This document shows, in pieces, positions 1-10,618 of a stretch of 64,000 nt of DNA (the first letter of the stretch is position 1; each line of letters starts with the position of its first letter). Position numbers and translations under genes: made by a program. The stretch covers positions 1 to 64,000 of the forward strand of contig NZ_JACIEK010000011.1 in the NCBI RefSeq assembly GCF_014196835.1, in the 5' to 3' direction. The DNA comes from Aureimonas pseudogalii. GTDB lineage: Bacteria > Pseudomonadota > Alphaproteobacteria > Rhizobiales > Rhizobiaceae. The notes beneath the pieces were generated by a model. The model was given only the letters and a program-made list of their open reading frames with translations, was not told where the DNA came from and made no database searches.

Positions 1-305
1 ACACGGCAAAAACCCAAAAGCTCGCCGTTCGCCAAATCCCCCAAGGGAACCCAGCACAAAAGCATCTCGCGATACCCTCGTGAAATCTCGCCAACCAACT
101 CCAAAGGCGCAAAACCGAGCCGCAAACGCTCAAACCCCAGGTGAAACCCAGACCCTGAACCCGCAGCTCAATCAACCAGGGAACAAATCCCCGCAGCGCC
201 AACGCCGTCGTCGATGAAAGGGCTTATACGGCTGGAGGCGAATCACCGTCAACAAGAAAATGCGATGCCTGCGCGTTTTCTTCTGCCCGCCTCGTTTTCC
301 CTGCC
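1..305. other. Non-coding, A/C-skewed stretch
   Basis: No convincing gene is visible here. The first 180 bases are unusual: the plus strand is A- and C-rich and T-poor (17 T in 180), and GC content is lower than in the rest of the window. Open frames across it have poor codon usage. It could be the downstream or upstream region of a gene outside the window, or a decayed segment. Nothing functional can be assigned. Confidence 0.5.
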
Positions 306-557
306 GTGTTCCTGCTGGCATTCGGCGGTGCCGCCTCCTTCTTCCCAGCTGTCTTCGGCACCATCCTGGGGACCGAAGCGGTGGCACTCCTCCCCCGGTT
401 GACAGGCGTGGGCTCCATCCGCTCTATCGTGCATTCCCGCCGGGATGTGGCCGAATGGCGACACCCCCTGCCTGTTCGGGCACCGGGACCGGACGTCGTC
501 GCGATTTGGCCGCATGGCCGGCCGAGACCCGCCGGCAAACGGACGGGACGGGAATGA
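306..557 (+). CDS. Possible small hydrophobic protein overlapping the M23 peptidase start
   Basis: This is an 83-codon frame starting with GTG. Its N-terminal 40 residues are hydrophobic (FLLAFGGAASFF, then AVFGTILGTEAVALL), followed by a basic, proline-rich tail. Third codon positions are moderately GC-rich. The stop codon overlaps the ATG of the downstream peptidase gene as ATGA at 554-557, an arrangement typical of translational coupling. Against it, there is no good ribosome binding site before the GTG, no family is recognised, and a frame of this length is common by chance in GC-rich DNA. It may simply be leader sequence for the peptidase gene. Confidence 0.22.
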   Translation: MFLLAFGGAASFFPAVFGTILGTEAVALLPRLTGVGSIRSIVHSRRDVAEWRHPLPVRAPGPDVVAIWPHGRPRPAGKRTGRE

Positions 558-2482
558 ACCACGAGCGCCACGCCAAGCCCGACTTCGGAAACCAGCCCGC
601 TCTGGTGGCCGATCGTCGCCGCAAGCCGGACCGGCGCCAGGTCTCGGCGCGCTGGCTGGCGGGAACGCTGCTCACCGGCGTGACCTCGACCGCGATGATG
701 GGCATCGCGTTGTCGGCGGCCCATGACGGGCATCGAACGCTTTCGGCGCCGGCCATTGCCAACACCCTGCAGGCCGCCTCCGGCGACCTGACCGAGCGGG
801 GCGAGCGGGTCTTCGCGACCGCCATCCCCATCGAGCGCAACCGCTCCACGATCGAGGTGCCGACCATCCTGCGCGAGGGCGGGCGCGAGGTGGTGAAGAG
901 CCTGCCCTTCGCCTATGCCTCGATGCTGCTCGGGGCGCGCCATCCCGCGTCCGGCTCCTATCCCGCCTTCGACGCGATGAGCGTGTTCGGCGACGACGAC
1001 GACGCCGACGAGGCGCCCCCCGCGGAGAACGGCCAGATCTACGGCGCCAAGGTCGAGGGCGACGTGAAGCTCGCGGTGGAGGCGTTCGACCTCGCCGGCA
1101 CGACGCTCGACGATTTCGCGGACATCGGCACCAAGGAAGCCGAGCAGTTGGTGCGCGCGGCCTCGCCGCGCCTCGACCAGGCGCCGGTGCGCGTCGCCGC
1201 CATCCAGCCCTTCGACGCCACGCGCTTCGGCGGCCTCGGCGATCCGCAGGTCTATCTGCCCGGCGCCGCGTTCCGCGTGATCCAGGAGAACGTCTCGGTC
1301 TCGGCGGCCGAGGTCGCGGCCTCGCGGGCCACGCGCTACGGCGAGGAGATCGTGCCGTTTCGCGAGGATCGCCCGATCGGCGAGGCGCTGGAGGAGAGCG
1401 GCCACGCCGACGCCGCAGCGCCCGCGACGGCGCTCGCAAACCTTCTCGGCCGCGACGAAATGGGCGCCGGCGAGGTGCTGCGACTAGGGCTCGAACCGCT
1501 GGAGGACGGCGGCTCTCGCATCGTGCGCGTGTCCGCCTATCGCGGCGAGCGCCACCTCGCCACCGCCGCGCTCAGCGACGACGGGCGCTTCACGCGCGGG
1601 CCCGAGCCGGCGCTCAGCCGCTCCGTCGCCGAGGCCTTCGACGAGAACGCCACCGAGGCGCCGCTGCGCCCCTCGATGCCCACCGTCTACGACGGCGTCT
1701 GGCAGGCGGGCCTCGCCTACGGGCTCGACGACCGGCTGTGCCGACGCCTGGTGAAGATCCTCGCGCCCGACGTCGACTACCAGGCGCGCCTCGACCCCAC
1801 CGACCGCCTGACGCTGCTCTATTCGCTGGAGGACGGGCAGGACAAGGCGAGCGACCAGTCGCAGATCCTCTATGTCGAGGCGAGCTTCGGCGGCACCACG
1901 AAGCGCTACTACCGCTTCTTCACCGACGACGACGACCAGACCGACTATTACGACGAGGCCGGGCGTAGCGCCCGCCAGTTCCTGCTGCGCAATCCCGTGC
2001 CGAACGGACGCTTCACCTCGCCCTTCGGCTCACGGCGCCATCCGATCCTCGGCTATGCCCGCATGCACTGGGGGGTGGACTGGGCGGCGCCGCGTGGCAC
2101 GCCGATCCTGGCGTCGGGCGCGGGCGTCGTGGAGCGCGCCGGCTGGTCCACCGGCAACGGCCAGCAGACGCTGATCCGCCATGCCAACGGCTACGAGACC
2201 TCCTATTCGCACCAGAGCGTGATCGCCAAGGGCGTGACCGCCGGCGCGCGGGTGCGCCAGGGCCAGATCATCGGCTATGTCGGCTCCACCGGCCTCTCCA
2301 CCGGCAACCACCTGCACTACGAGGTCTCGGTGAACGGCACGCGCGTCGACCCGCTGCGCATCCGCTTGCCGACGGGGCGCCAGTTGCAGGGCGAGCAGCT
2401 CGAGGCCTTCGACCGCGAGCGCCAGCGCATCGACAACCTCCTGAAGGAGAGCGTCGAGGAGATGAAGGTGGCCGGGCGCTAG
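554..2482 (+). CDS. M23 family metallopeptidase (murein endopeptidase, membrane-anchored)
   Basis: Predicted zinc endopeptidase that cuts peptide cross-links of peptidoglycan, 642 residues. The ATG at 554 is chosen because it precedes a basic cytoplasmic stretch and a single hydrophobic segment (about residues 35-58). The middle is an acidic spacer and an OB/LysM-like region, and the C-terminal third is the peptidase_M23 (LytM) domain. The zinc and catalytic motifs are intact: HxxxD at H505-D509 (MHWGVDWAAP) and HxH at 586-588 (NHLHYEV). This organisation resembles MepM/YebA-like DD-endopeptidases of alphaproteobacteria, with the enzyme domain in the periplasm. The extensin-like and L,D-transpeptidase genes lie 1.3-3.7 kb downstream on the other strand, so this end of the window is rich in cell-wall genes. 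Confidence 0.9.
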   Translation: MNHERHAKPDFGNQPALVADRRRKPDRRQVSARWLAGTLLTGVTSTAMMGIALSAAHDGHRTLSAPAIANTLQAASGDLTERGERVFATAIPIERNRSTIEVPTILREGGREVVKSLPFAYASMLLGARHPASGSYPAFDAMSVFGDDDDADEAPPAENGQIYGAKVEGDVKLAVEAFDLAGTTLDDFADIGTKEAEQLVRAASPRLDQAPVRVAAIQPFDATRFGGLGDPQVYLPGAAFRVIQENVSVSAAEVAASRATRYGEEIVPFREDRPIGEALEESGHADAAAPATALANLLGRDEMGAGEVLRLGLEPLEDGGSRIVRVSAYRGERHLATAALSDDGRFTRGPEPALSRSVAEAFDENATEAPLRPSMPTVYDGVWQAGLAYGLDDRLCRRLVKILAPDVDYQARLDPTDRLTLLYSLEDGQDKASDQSQILYVEASFGGTTKRYYRFFTDDDDQTDYYDEAGRSARQFLLRNPVPNGRFTSPFGSRRHPILGYARMHWGVDWAAPRGTPILASGAGVVERAGWSTGNGQQTLIRHANGYETSYSHQSVIAKGVTAGARVRQGQIIGYVGSTGLSTGNHLHYEVSVNGTRVDPLRIRLPTGRQLQGEQLEAFDRERQRIDNLLKESVEEMKVAGR

Positions 2483-2589
2483 ACGCCTTTGCAGAACGCC
2501 GGCAGGTGTGGCCTCTTCGTCGCGCCCTTTCGGATGAAGCGAAGGCGCAACGCACGTCCGACGAACCGACATTCGCGGGACGTGCGCCT

Positions 2590-2608
2590 CGGGCGGCACC
2601 GCCGCCCG
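2590..2608. terminator. Hairpin between convergent genes
   Basis: CGGGCGGC and GCCGCCCG form an 8-bp perfect stem with a 3-nt loop between the ends of the M23 peptidase gene and the convergent aldo/keto reductase gene. There is no T-run, so it may be a weak terminator or an mRNA 3'-end stabiliser. Confidence 0.4.
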
Positions 2609-2617
2609 ACCGCCGCG

Positions 2618-3655
2618 TCAGGCCTTCGGGCGGATCGCCGACTGCGAGCGCCAGAGGTCGATGCCGCCCTCGCTCGCGTGCCCGTCGATCTCGGCGAGTT
2701 CCTCGGCCGTGAAATCGGTCCTCTTCAACGCGTCGAGCGAGGAATCCAGCTGCTCCACCGTGCGCGCGCCGATCAGCGCCGAGGTCACCCGGTCATTTCG
2801 CAGCACCCAGGCGATCGCCATCTGGGCGAGCGACTGGCCGCGCCGCTTCGCGATGGCGTCGAGCGCGCGGATGCGGGCGAGATTGTCCTCGCTGACGAGA
2901 TCGGCGGAGAAGGATTTGCCCTTCGAGGCGCGCGAACCCTCGGGCACGCCGCCGAGATACTTGTTCGACAGCAACCCCTGCGCCAGCGGCGAGAAGGCGA
3001 TGCAGCCGACGCCGAGTTCGGTGAGCGTGTCGAGGAGGCCGTCCTCCGTCCAGCGGTTGAGCATGGAATAGGAGGGCTGGTGGATAAGCATCGGCGTGCC
3101 CATCGCCTTCAAGATCCCGTGCGCCTGGCGCGTCAGCTCCGGCGAATAGGAGGAGACGCCGACATAGAGCGCTTTGCCCGAGCGCACGATGTGGTCGAGC
3201 GCGCCCATCGTCTCCTCGATCGGCGTGCGCGGGTCCGGGCGGTGGTGGTAGAAGATGTCGACATAGTCGAGCCCCATGCGCTTGAGGCTCTGATCGAGGC
3301 TGGCGACGAGATACTTGCGCGAGCCGAGATTGCCGTAGGGACCGGGCCACATGTCCCAGCCCGCCTTCGACGAGATCAGCAGCTCGTCGCGATAGGGCCG
3401 GAAGTCGAGATCCATCCAGCGGCCGAAATTCTCCTCCGCCGAGCCGTAGGGCGGCCCGTAATTGTTGGCGAGATCGAAATGGGTCACGCCCCGGTCGAAG
3501 GCGCGCCGGAGGATGGCGCGGCCGGTCTCGAACACGTCGGTGCCACCGAAATTCTGCCACAACCCGAGCGAGATCGCCGGCAGGTCGAGCCCCGAGCGCC
3601 CGCAGCGGCGGTAGGGCATCTCGCCGTAGCGGTTGTCGGCGGCGGTATAGGGCAT
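2618..3655 (-). CDS. mgrA: Aldo/keto reductase, YghZ/MgrA type (L-glyceraldehyde 3-phosphate reductase-like)
   Basis: NADPH-dependent aldo/keto reductase of 345 residues, the usual length for the YghZ (Gpr/MgrA) branch, which reduces L-glyceraldehyde 3-phosphate and methylglyoxal. The start gives MPYTAADNRYGEMPYRRCGR, matching the N-terminus of that branch. The catalytic tetrad is visible: Asp in HFDLANNYG, the Tyr of the same motif, Lys in LLISSKAGW and His in DIFYHHRPD. The C-terminal nucleotide-binding part (ALIGARTVEQLDSSL) is present. It is a single gene convergent with the peptidase gene. The family is certain; the substrate is inferred from branch similarity. A role in detoxifying reactive aldehydes in the cytoplasm is likely. 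Confidence 0.9.
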   Translation of the reverse strand: MPYTAADNRYGEMPYRRCGRSGLDLPAISLGLWQNFGGTDVFETGRAILRRAFDRGVTHFDLANNYGPPYGSAEENFGRWMDLDFRPYRDELLISSKAGWDMWPGPYGNLGSRKYLVASLDQSLKRMGLDYVDIFYHHRPDPRTPIEETMGALDHIVRSGKALYVGVSSYSPELTRQAHGILKAMGTPMLIHQPSYSMLNRWTEDGLLDTLTELGVGCIAFSPLAQGLLSNKYLGGVPEGSRASKGKSFSADLVSEDNLARIRALDAIAKRRGQSLAQMAIAWVLRNDRVTSALIGARTVEQLDSSLDALKRTDFTAEELAEIDGHASEGGIDLWRSQSAIRPKA

Positions 3656-3746
3656 GGGATTCCTCCACGAATCGTTCGGCTTGATGACGAACTCGCGGAA
3701 CTTAGACCGCGACGACGCGGAGGGAAGCGGCCTGCGCCGCGTCCCA

Positions 3747-4793
3747 TCACCGACAGTAGAGCGAACCGTTGGAGCGGGCGGCGATGTCGAGGTGGAAATG
3801 CGTGCCGTGGTCGCTGTCGGTGCCCGGCCCCAGCACCGTCTTGAAGGGCCCGCAGGCGCCGCGACGGATCGCGGCCGTGAAGCGGTCTTCCGCCGAGCCG
3901 GGCGCCTGCGCCTCCACCGTCAGCGAGCGACCGTCGGAGAGGTCGAGCGCGGCGATGTCGATGGCGCTGCCGCGCGAATGTTCGGAGATCTTGGACTCGC
4001 TCGCCCGCGCCCGGCAGACATAGGTCGAGGCCTGCGAGATCGCCTTCACGCTGACGCCGGGAAGCTCGGTCTTGGCCGCCGGCACCACGCTGTCGCTCGT
4101 CCAGATGTCGAGCGCCAGCGCCGTGCGGCAGAGGAATTGCGTGCCCGGCGCGATCGTGACGCCCGAAGAGAGCTTCGTCAGCGACACCGGGCGCAGCACG
4201 CCGCAATCGCCGTCGGCGACGGTCTCGCCGACCGTGAAGACGGCGCCGCGCGCCTTGAGTTCGCCCTCGCAGGCCATGGCGTCCTCGACCGCGGCGGCCG
4301 CTTCCACCGTCTCGGCCGGGGTCACCTCCATCGCCGGCGTCTCCGGCGCGCTCGGCTCGGGGCTGGTGCGGGCCTTTTCGGGCACGACATAGGCGGGCTG
4401 GGGGACGGCGGGCTGGAGCGCCGGGGTCGCCTCGGGCGCGTCTTCGGGCGCGGGGGTCGCCGCGTCGGCAGCGGGGGCCTCGGGCGGAGCCGGCGATGGC
4501 GTCGGCAGCGGCGCGGCCGGAGCCTCGGTGGGCGCCTCGGCCGGGGGCGGCGTCGCGTCGCCGGGTGCGGCCGGGCGGGCTTCGGGCAAGGGTCCGTCCG
4601 CCGGCAGGGCGGCGGGCCCGGTCGGCGCCGCGGTAGGATCCAGCGCCGGCTCGGGTGTCGGCGGCTCTGGCTGGGCAGCGGGCGCCTCCGGCGAGGCCGT
4701 GGGCACGGGAATGTTGGCCTGCGCGTAGGCGGCCGCGGGCAGCGCCGCGCCGAGAAGCAGGATCGCGAGCGGCAGGGCGCGGGAGGGTGTCAT
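3747..4793 (-). CDS. Extensin-like family protein (periplasmic, VanY/DacB-like fold)
   Basis: 348-residue exported protein. Residues 1-25 form a signal peptide (AILLLGAALPAAAYAQA). Residues 26-170 are a Pro/Ala/Glu-rich linker that would cross the periplasm or peptidoglycan. The C-terminal 180 residues are the 'extensin-like C-terminus' domain, which is related to D-Ala-D-Ala carboxypeptidases: SRGSAIDIA and HFHLDIA look like the zinc-binding HxxxxxxD and HxH pair. Cysteines at the domain edges (CGVLRP, CRT, CRARA, CGPFK, YCR-end) suggest disulfides. The stop lies upstream of a strand switch at 3.7 kb, and the L,D-transpeptidase gene ends 7 bp before this start, so the two probably form an operon. 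The enzymatic role is inferred. Confidence 0.85.
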   Translation of the reverse strand: MTPSRALPLAILLLGAALPAAAYAQANIPVPTASPEAPAAQPEPPTPEPALDPTAAPTGPAALPADGPLPEARPAAPGDATPPPAEAPTEAPAAPLPTPSPAPPEAPAADAATPAPEDAPEATPALQPAVPQPAYVVPEKARTSPEPSAPETPAMEVTPAETVEAAAAVEDAMACEGELKARGAVFTVGETVADGDCGVLRPVSLTKLSSGVTIAPGTQFLCRTALALDIWTSDSVVPAAKTELPGVSVKAISQASTYVCRARASESKISEHSRGSAIDIAALDLSDGRSLTVEAQAPGSAEDRFTAAIRRGACGPFKTVLGPGTDSDHGTHFHLDIAARSNGSLYCR

Positions 4794-4800
4794 GAGGATG

Positions 4801-6144
4801 CTATTCCGTGAACTCGACGACGACGCCCGGCTTCACCAGCTTGGCGAGTTCGTTCGCGTCCCAATTGGTGAGGCGCACGCAGCCGTGGCTGTTGGACTTG
4901 CCGATCTTCGAGGGCTCGGGCGTCCCGTGGATGCCGTAGGTCGGCTTCGAAAGCGCGATCCAGATCGTGCCCACCGGCCCGTTGGGGCCGGGCGGGATCG
5001 TCAGGATCTTGTCGTTGTCGCCCTGCTTGAAGTTGATCTTCGGATTGTAGGTGTAGTTCGGATCGAAGGCGATGCGCGCCACCTCCACCGTGCCGGAGGG
5101 CGAGGGCGTCGAGGTCGAGCCGATCGAGGACGGGTAGGCGGCGACGAGGCGGCCGGTGGCGTCGTAGGCCCGCACCTGCTCGCGCCCCTTGTCGGCGACG
5201 ATGCGCGCCACCTCGGCGCCGGTGACGTTCTCGCCCACCGCCATCACCTTGATGCGCGTGCCCGGCCGGTTGAAGTCGGCGCCGGGATTGATCTCCTTGA
5301 GATAGTCCTCGTCCATGTGGAAGCGCTCGGCCAGCATCTCGGTGACCCGCGTGTAGGACATCGCCGGCAGCATCGCCTTGTGCGCGTAGTCCTCGGGGAT
5401 CGAGGCGACGTAGGGCCCGCCGAGATCCTCGTTGGTGATCTCGTAGGTCGCGATCGCCGGGCCGCCGGTGACGTCTAGCTCCTCGACCAGCGACTGCGCG
5501 TTGGTAGCGTCGATCGTGCGCCCGGTCATCTCGGTGTAGGCGGCCACGGCCTTGTCGACATTGCCGCCGAGCCGCCCGTCGATGACGCCCGGCGAGATGC
5601 CGGCGCGGTCGAGCAGCACCTGCAGCGCGGCGATCTCGGTCTTGGCGTTCCGGCCCTTGGGGCCGGAGATGCGGGGCGCGGGATGGCTCTCGCGCAGCGT
5701 CGTGCCCTCGGGCGCGCCGCCGATCGAAGGCGTGTAGCCGTCGAGGCCGCCGAAATCGGGATTCGGCAGGCCGGACCCTTGCGAGGCCTGCTGCGAGCCG
5801 GGCAGAGGCAACGGCTCAGCTTCGACCGGCACGTCGGCGAAGCCGCCGGAGGCAGCATCGGGAAGGCCGTATTCGACGCCGGGCGGCACCTCGCCGGCAC
5901 GACCTTCGAGCACGCCGCCACGCGAGGCCCCGCGATCGCGCGGCGCCCGCGGCTGCGGGCGCTCCACGGCGATGACGCGGCCATAGGCATCGACCGTGAC
6001 GATGTTGCCGTTGTCGTCGACGAAGCTCTCGGTGCCCGGACCATAGTCCTCGTAATAGGGGTCGAACCCCTGCGCCGACGCCTCGAGAGGTCCGGCGCCC
6101 GCCACGCAGAGCGCCAGAAGGCTCATTGCCCAGACCGTCTTCAT
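4801..6144 (-). CDS. L,D-transpeptidase (YkuD domain) with peptidoglycan-binding domain
   Basis: 447-residue periplasmic enzyme forming 3-3 peptidoglycan cross-links or attaching proteins to peptidoglycan. The start at 6144 gives a clear signal peptide (MKTVWAMSLLALCVAGAG...ASAQ); the frame is open further upstream but without coding character. Residues about 30-150 are a low-complexity linker. A PG_binding_1-like repeat follows (AALQVLLDRAGISPGVIDGRLG), and then the YkuD catalytic domain. The active-site motif is complete: YGIHGTPEPSKIGKSNSHGC with catalytic Cys422 followed by VRL. Length and domain order match alphaproteobacterial L,D-transpeptidases (ErfK/YbiS/YcfS/YnhG family). It lies directly upstream of the extensin-like gene on the same strand, 7 bp apart. 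Confidence 0.93.
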   Translation of the reverse strand: MKTVWAMSLLALCVAGAGPLEASAQGFDPYYEDYGPGTESFVDDNGNIVTVDAYGRVIAVERPQPRAPRDRGASRGGVLEGRAGEVPPGVEYGLPDAASGGFADVPVEAEPLPLPGSQQASQGSGLPNPDFGGLDGYTPSIGGAPEGTTLRESHPAPRISGPKGRNAKTEIAALQVLLDRAGISPGVIDGRLGGNVDKAVAAYTEMTGRTIDATNAQSLVEELDVTGGPAIATYEITNEDLGGPYVASIPEDYAHKAMLPAMSYTRVTEMLAERFHMDEDYLKEINPGADFNRPGTRIKVMAVGENVTGAEVARIVADKGREQVRAYDATGRLVAAYPSSIGSTSTPSPSGTVEVARIAFDPNYTYNPKINFKQGDNDKILTIPPGPNGPVGTIWIALSKPTYGIHGTPEPSKIGKSNSHGCVRLTNWDANELAKLVKPGVVVEFTE

Positions 6145-6289
6145 CGCCTCGTTCCCTCGTCTCGCGGTTCGCCCGAGACCGTCATGCGCAGGCAAGCGCG
6201 CCGGTTTTGCGGCCATGCTGGCGTGCCAATGGTTAACGGATCGCAAATGAACCGGGTGTGAAGATGGAGCTTCGTCCTCTCCGCTCCGT

Positions 6290-7126
6290 TCAGAGCATCG
6301 AAAGCGGCCTCTTGCGCGCCGGCGGCGGGAAGGCGGCGTCGATCTCCGCGAGATCCTGCGGCGTCAGCACGAGATCGGCGGCGGCGGCATTCTCGATCAC
6401 ATGCGCCGTCGTGCCGGCCTTGGGGATGGCGAAGACGTTGGCCCGGCGGACGGCGAAGGCGAGCGCGACCTGCGCGGGACTGACGCCGTGCCTCCGGCCG
6501 ACCGCGGCCAGCGCGGGATCGCGCAAAAGCGTCCCGCCCTGCCCGACCGGCGAGTAGGCCATCGCCGCCACACCCTTGCCTTCGAGCCAGGGCAGGAGGT
6601 CGAACTCCACGCCGCGCTCGCCGGGATGGTAGAGGATCTGGTTCACCGCGCAGCGCTCGCCGCCCTCGATCGCGACAAGCTCCTCCATGTCGTCGACGTC
6701 GAAATTGGAGACGCCCCAGCGCGCGATCTTGCCCGCGGCCAGAAGATCGTCGAAGCCGCGCAGCGTCTCGGCCAGCGGATGGCGGCCCCGCCAATGCAGG
6801 AGATAGAGGTCGAGCCGCTCGACGCCGAGGCGGCGCAGGCTCGCCTCGCAGGCCGCTATCGTCCCTTGCCGCGAGGCGTTCGAGGGCGCGACCTTCGACA
6901 CGAGGAAGACCTCGTCACGCCGCCCGGCGACGGCCTCGCCTACCAGCGTCTCTGAGGCGCCGTCGCCGTAGATCTCGGCGGTGTCGAGAAGCGTCATGCC
7001 GCGCTCGATGCCCGCACGCAGCGCCGCGATCTCCTCGTCCCGGCGGCGTGGGGCGTCGCCCATCATCCAGGTGCCCTGGCCGAGAACCGGCAGCGACGTG
7101 CCGTCCGCGAGTCGAAGGTTGCGCAT
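6290..7126 (-). CDS. Aldo/keto reductase, 2,5-diketo-D-gluconate reductase type
   Basis: 278-residue NADPH-dependent oxidoreductase. The start at 7126 gives MRNLRLADGTSLPVLGQGTW, the standard AKR N-terminus; the long open frame upstream is not coding. Catalytic residues are visible: Asp and Tyr in TLLDTAEIYGDGASE, Lys in VFLVSKVAPSNAS, His in LYLLHWRGR. FAIPKAGTTAHVIEN is the cofactor-phosphate site. The sequence is closest to the compact AKR family annotated as 'oxidoreductase, aldo/keto reductase family' rather than to the YghZ type at 2.6 kb. It is transcribed divergently from the PRC-barrel gene, from a shared 123-bp region. The substrate cannot be told from sequence. Confidence 0.9.
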   Translation of the reverse strand: MRNLRLADGTSLPVLGQGTWMMGDAPRRRDEEIAALRAGIERGMTLLDTAEIYGDGASETLVGEAVAGRRDEVFLVSKVAPSNASRQGTIAACEASLRRLGVERLDLYLLHWRGRHPLAETLRGFDDLLAAGKIARWGVSNFDVDDMEELVAIEGGERCAVNQILYHPGERGVEFDLLPWLEGKGVAAMAYSPVGQGGTLLRDPALAAVGRRHGVSPAQVALAFAVRRANVFAIPKAGTTAHVIENAAAADLVLTPQDLAEIDAAFPPPARKRPLSML

Positions 7127-7249
7127 GGGAAAGCTCCTGTCGTTGCCACCAAGCGCCAGCGGGGTCCGGCGCGTCGCACACGATCGGGAACGCCCGCAGC
7201 GTCCATCCGTTTCCATCGGGAATGCAACGCGCAACAGGAGTTCAGCCCC

Positions 7250-7636
7250 ATGTCTTCCACCCTTGGAACCGGCGCCTCCACCGAAATGGAGCTCGGAGCC
7301 GACGTCATCGAGGCGAGCCGCGTCAACGGCACGCGCGTCTACAACACGGACGGCGACAATCTCGGCCACATCCACGACATCGTCATCGGCAAGCGCGATG
7401 GGCGCGTGCGCTACGCGATCATGTCGTTCGGCGGCTTCCTCGGCATCGGCGAGGACTACCATCCGCTGCCGTGGGAGGTGCTGAAATACGACGAGCGTCA
7501 GGGCGGCTACGTCGTCGGCATCACGATCGACCAGTTGAAGGAGGCGCCCCGCTACGGTGCCACTGCACAGCCCGACTGGCTCGACCCCGCCTATGGACGC
7601 CGCATCAACGACTATTACGGCGTCGCCTACTACTGA
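7250..7636 (+). CDS. PRC-barrel domain protein
   Basis: 128-residue soluble protein with one PRC-barrel domain (about residues 18-95: VNGTRVYNTDGDNLGHIHDI, then RVRYAIMSFGGFLGIGEDYHPLPW). The ending IDQLKEAPRYG...YGRRINDYYG is common to small stress-related PRC-barrel proteins of Rhizobiales. An AGGAG ribosome binding site stands at a good distance before the ATG. These proteins are often induced by osmotic or general stress, but the ligand is unknown. It is a monocistronic unit closed by a strong bidirectional terminator. Confidence 0.9.
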   Translation: MSSTLGTGASTEMELGADVIEASRVNGTRVYNTDGDNLGHIHDIVIGKRDGRVRYAIMSFGGFLGIGEDYHPLPWEVLKYDERQGGYVVGITIDQLKEAPRYGATAQPDWLDPAYGRRINDYYGVAYY

Positions 7637-7659
7637 CCGGCGAGAGGCCGGACGAAAAA

Positions 7660-7694
7660 GGGGGTGGCTCACGAGAGCCGCCCCCTTTCGTTTT
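7660..7694. terminator. Bidirectional intrinsic terminator (PRC-barrel gene / clpB)
   Basis: An 11-bp stem (GGGGGTGGCTC with GAGCCGCCCCC, one G-T pair, 4-nt loop) at 7660-7685 is followed by TTTCGTTTT on the plus strand and flanked by AAAAA on the left, which gives a T-run for leftward transcription. It lies between two convergent genes and can serve both. Confidence 0.85.
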
Positions 7695-7712
7695 ACGTCA
7701 AATTCGCCGCCG

Positions 7713-10328
<2,616 letters not shown>

Positions 10329-10618
10329 TGTCGTCGCGTCTCCTGGTCGGTGAATCACCCGGTGGCCGGCATGATCGCCTCGGTGGGGAGTCGGTCGCCG
10401 TTCCGGCCGACCGCTGACGAGAATATGGGAAGCGGCGGCGGGGCGTGAAAGACCGGGCCGGCACTCACCCGGCAAATTCTCTCGCGCAGCAAGCAAAGCA
10501 CTGGCGATGCTGTTGGCATCGCACTCGATCGCCAACTCCCGTGCAACTTAGCAAGCTCTTAAAAGATGCATGCTAGAAGAAGTGCGTCGATGCCCGTTCG
10601 GCTGGCGTGGGGGACCGC

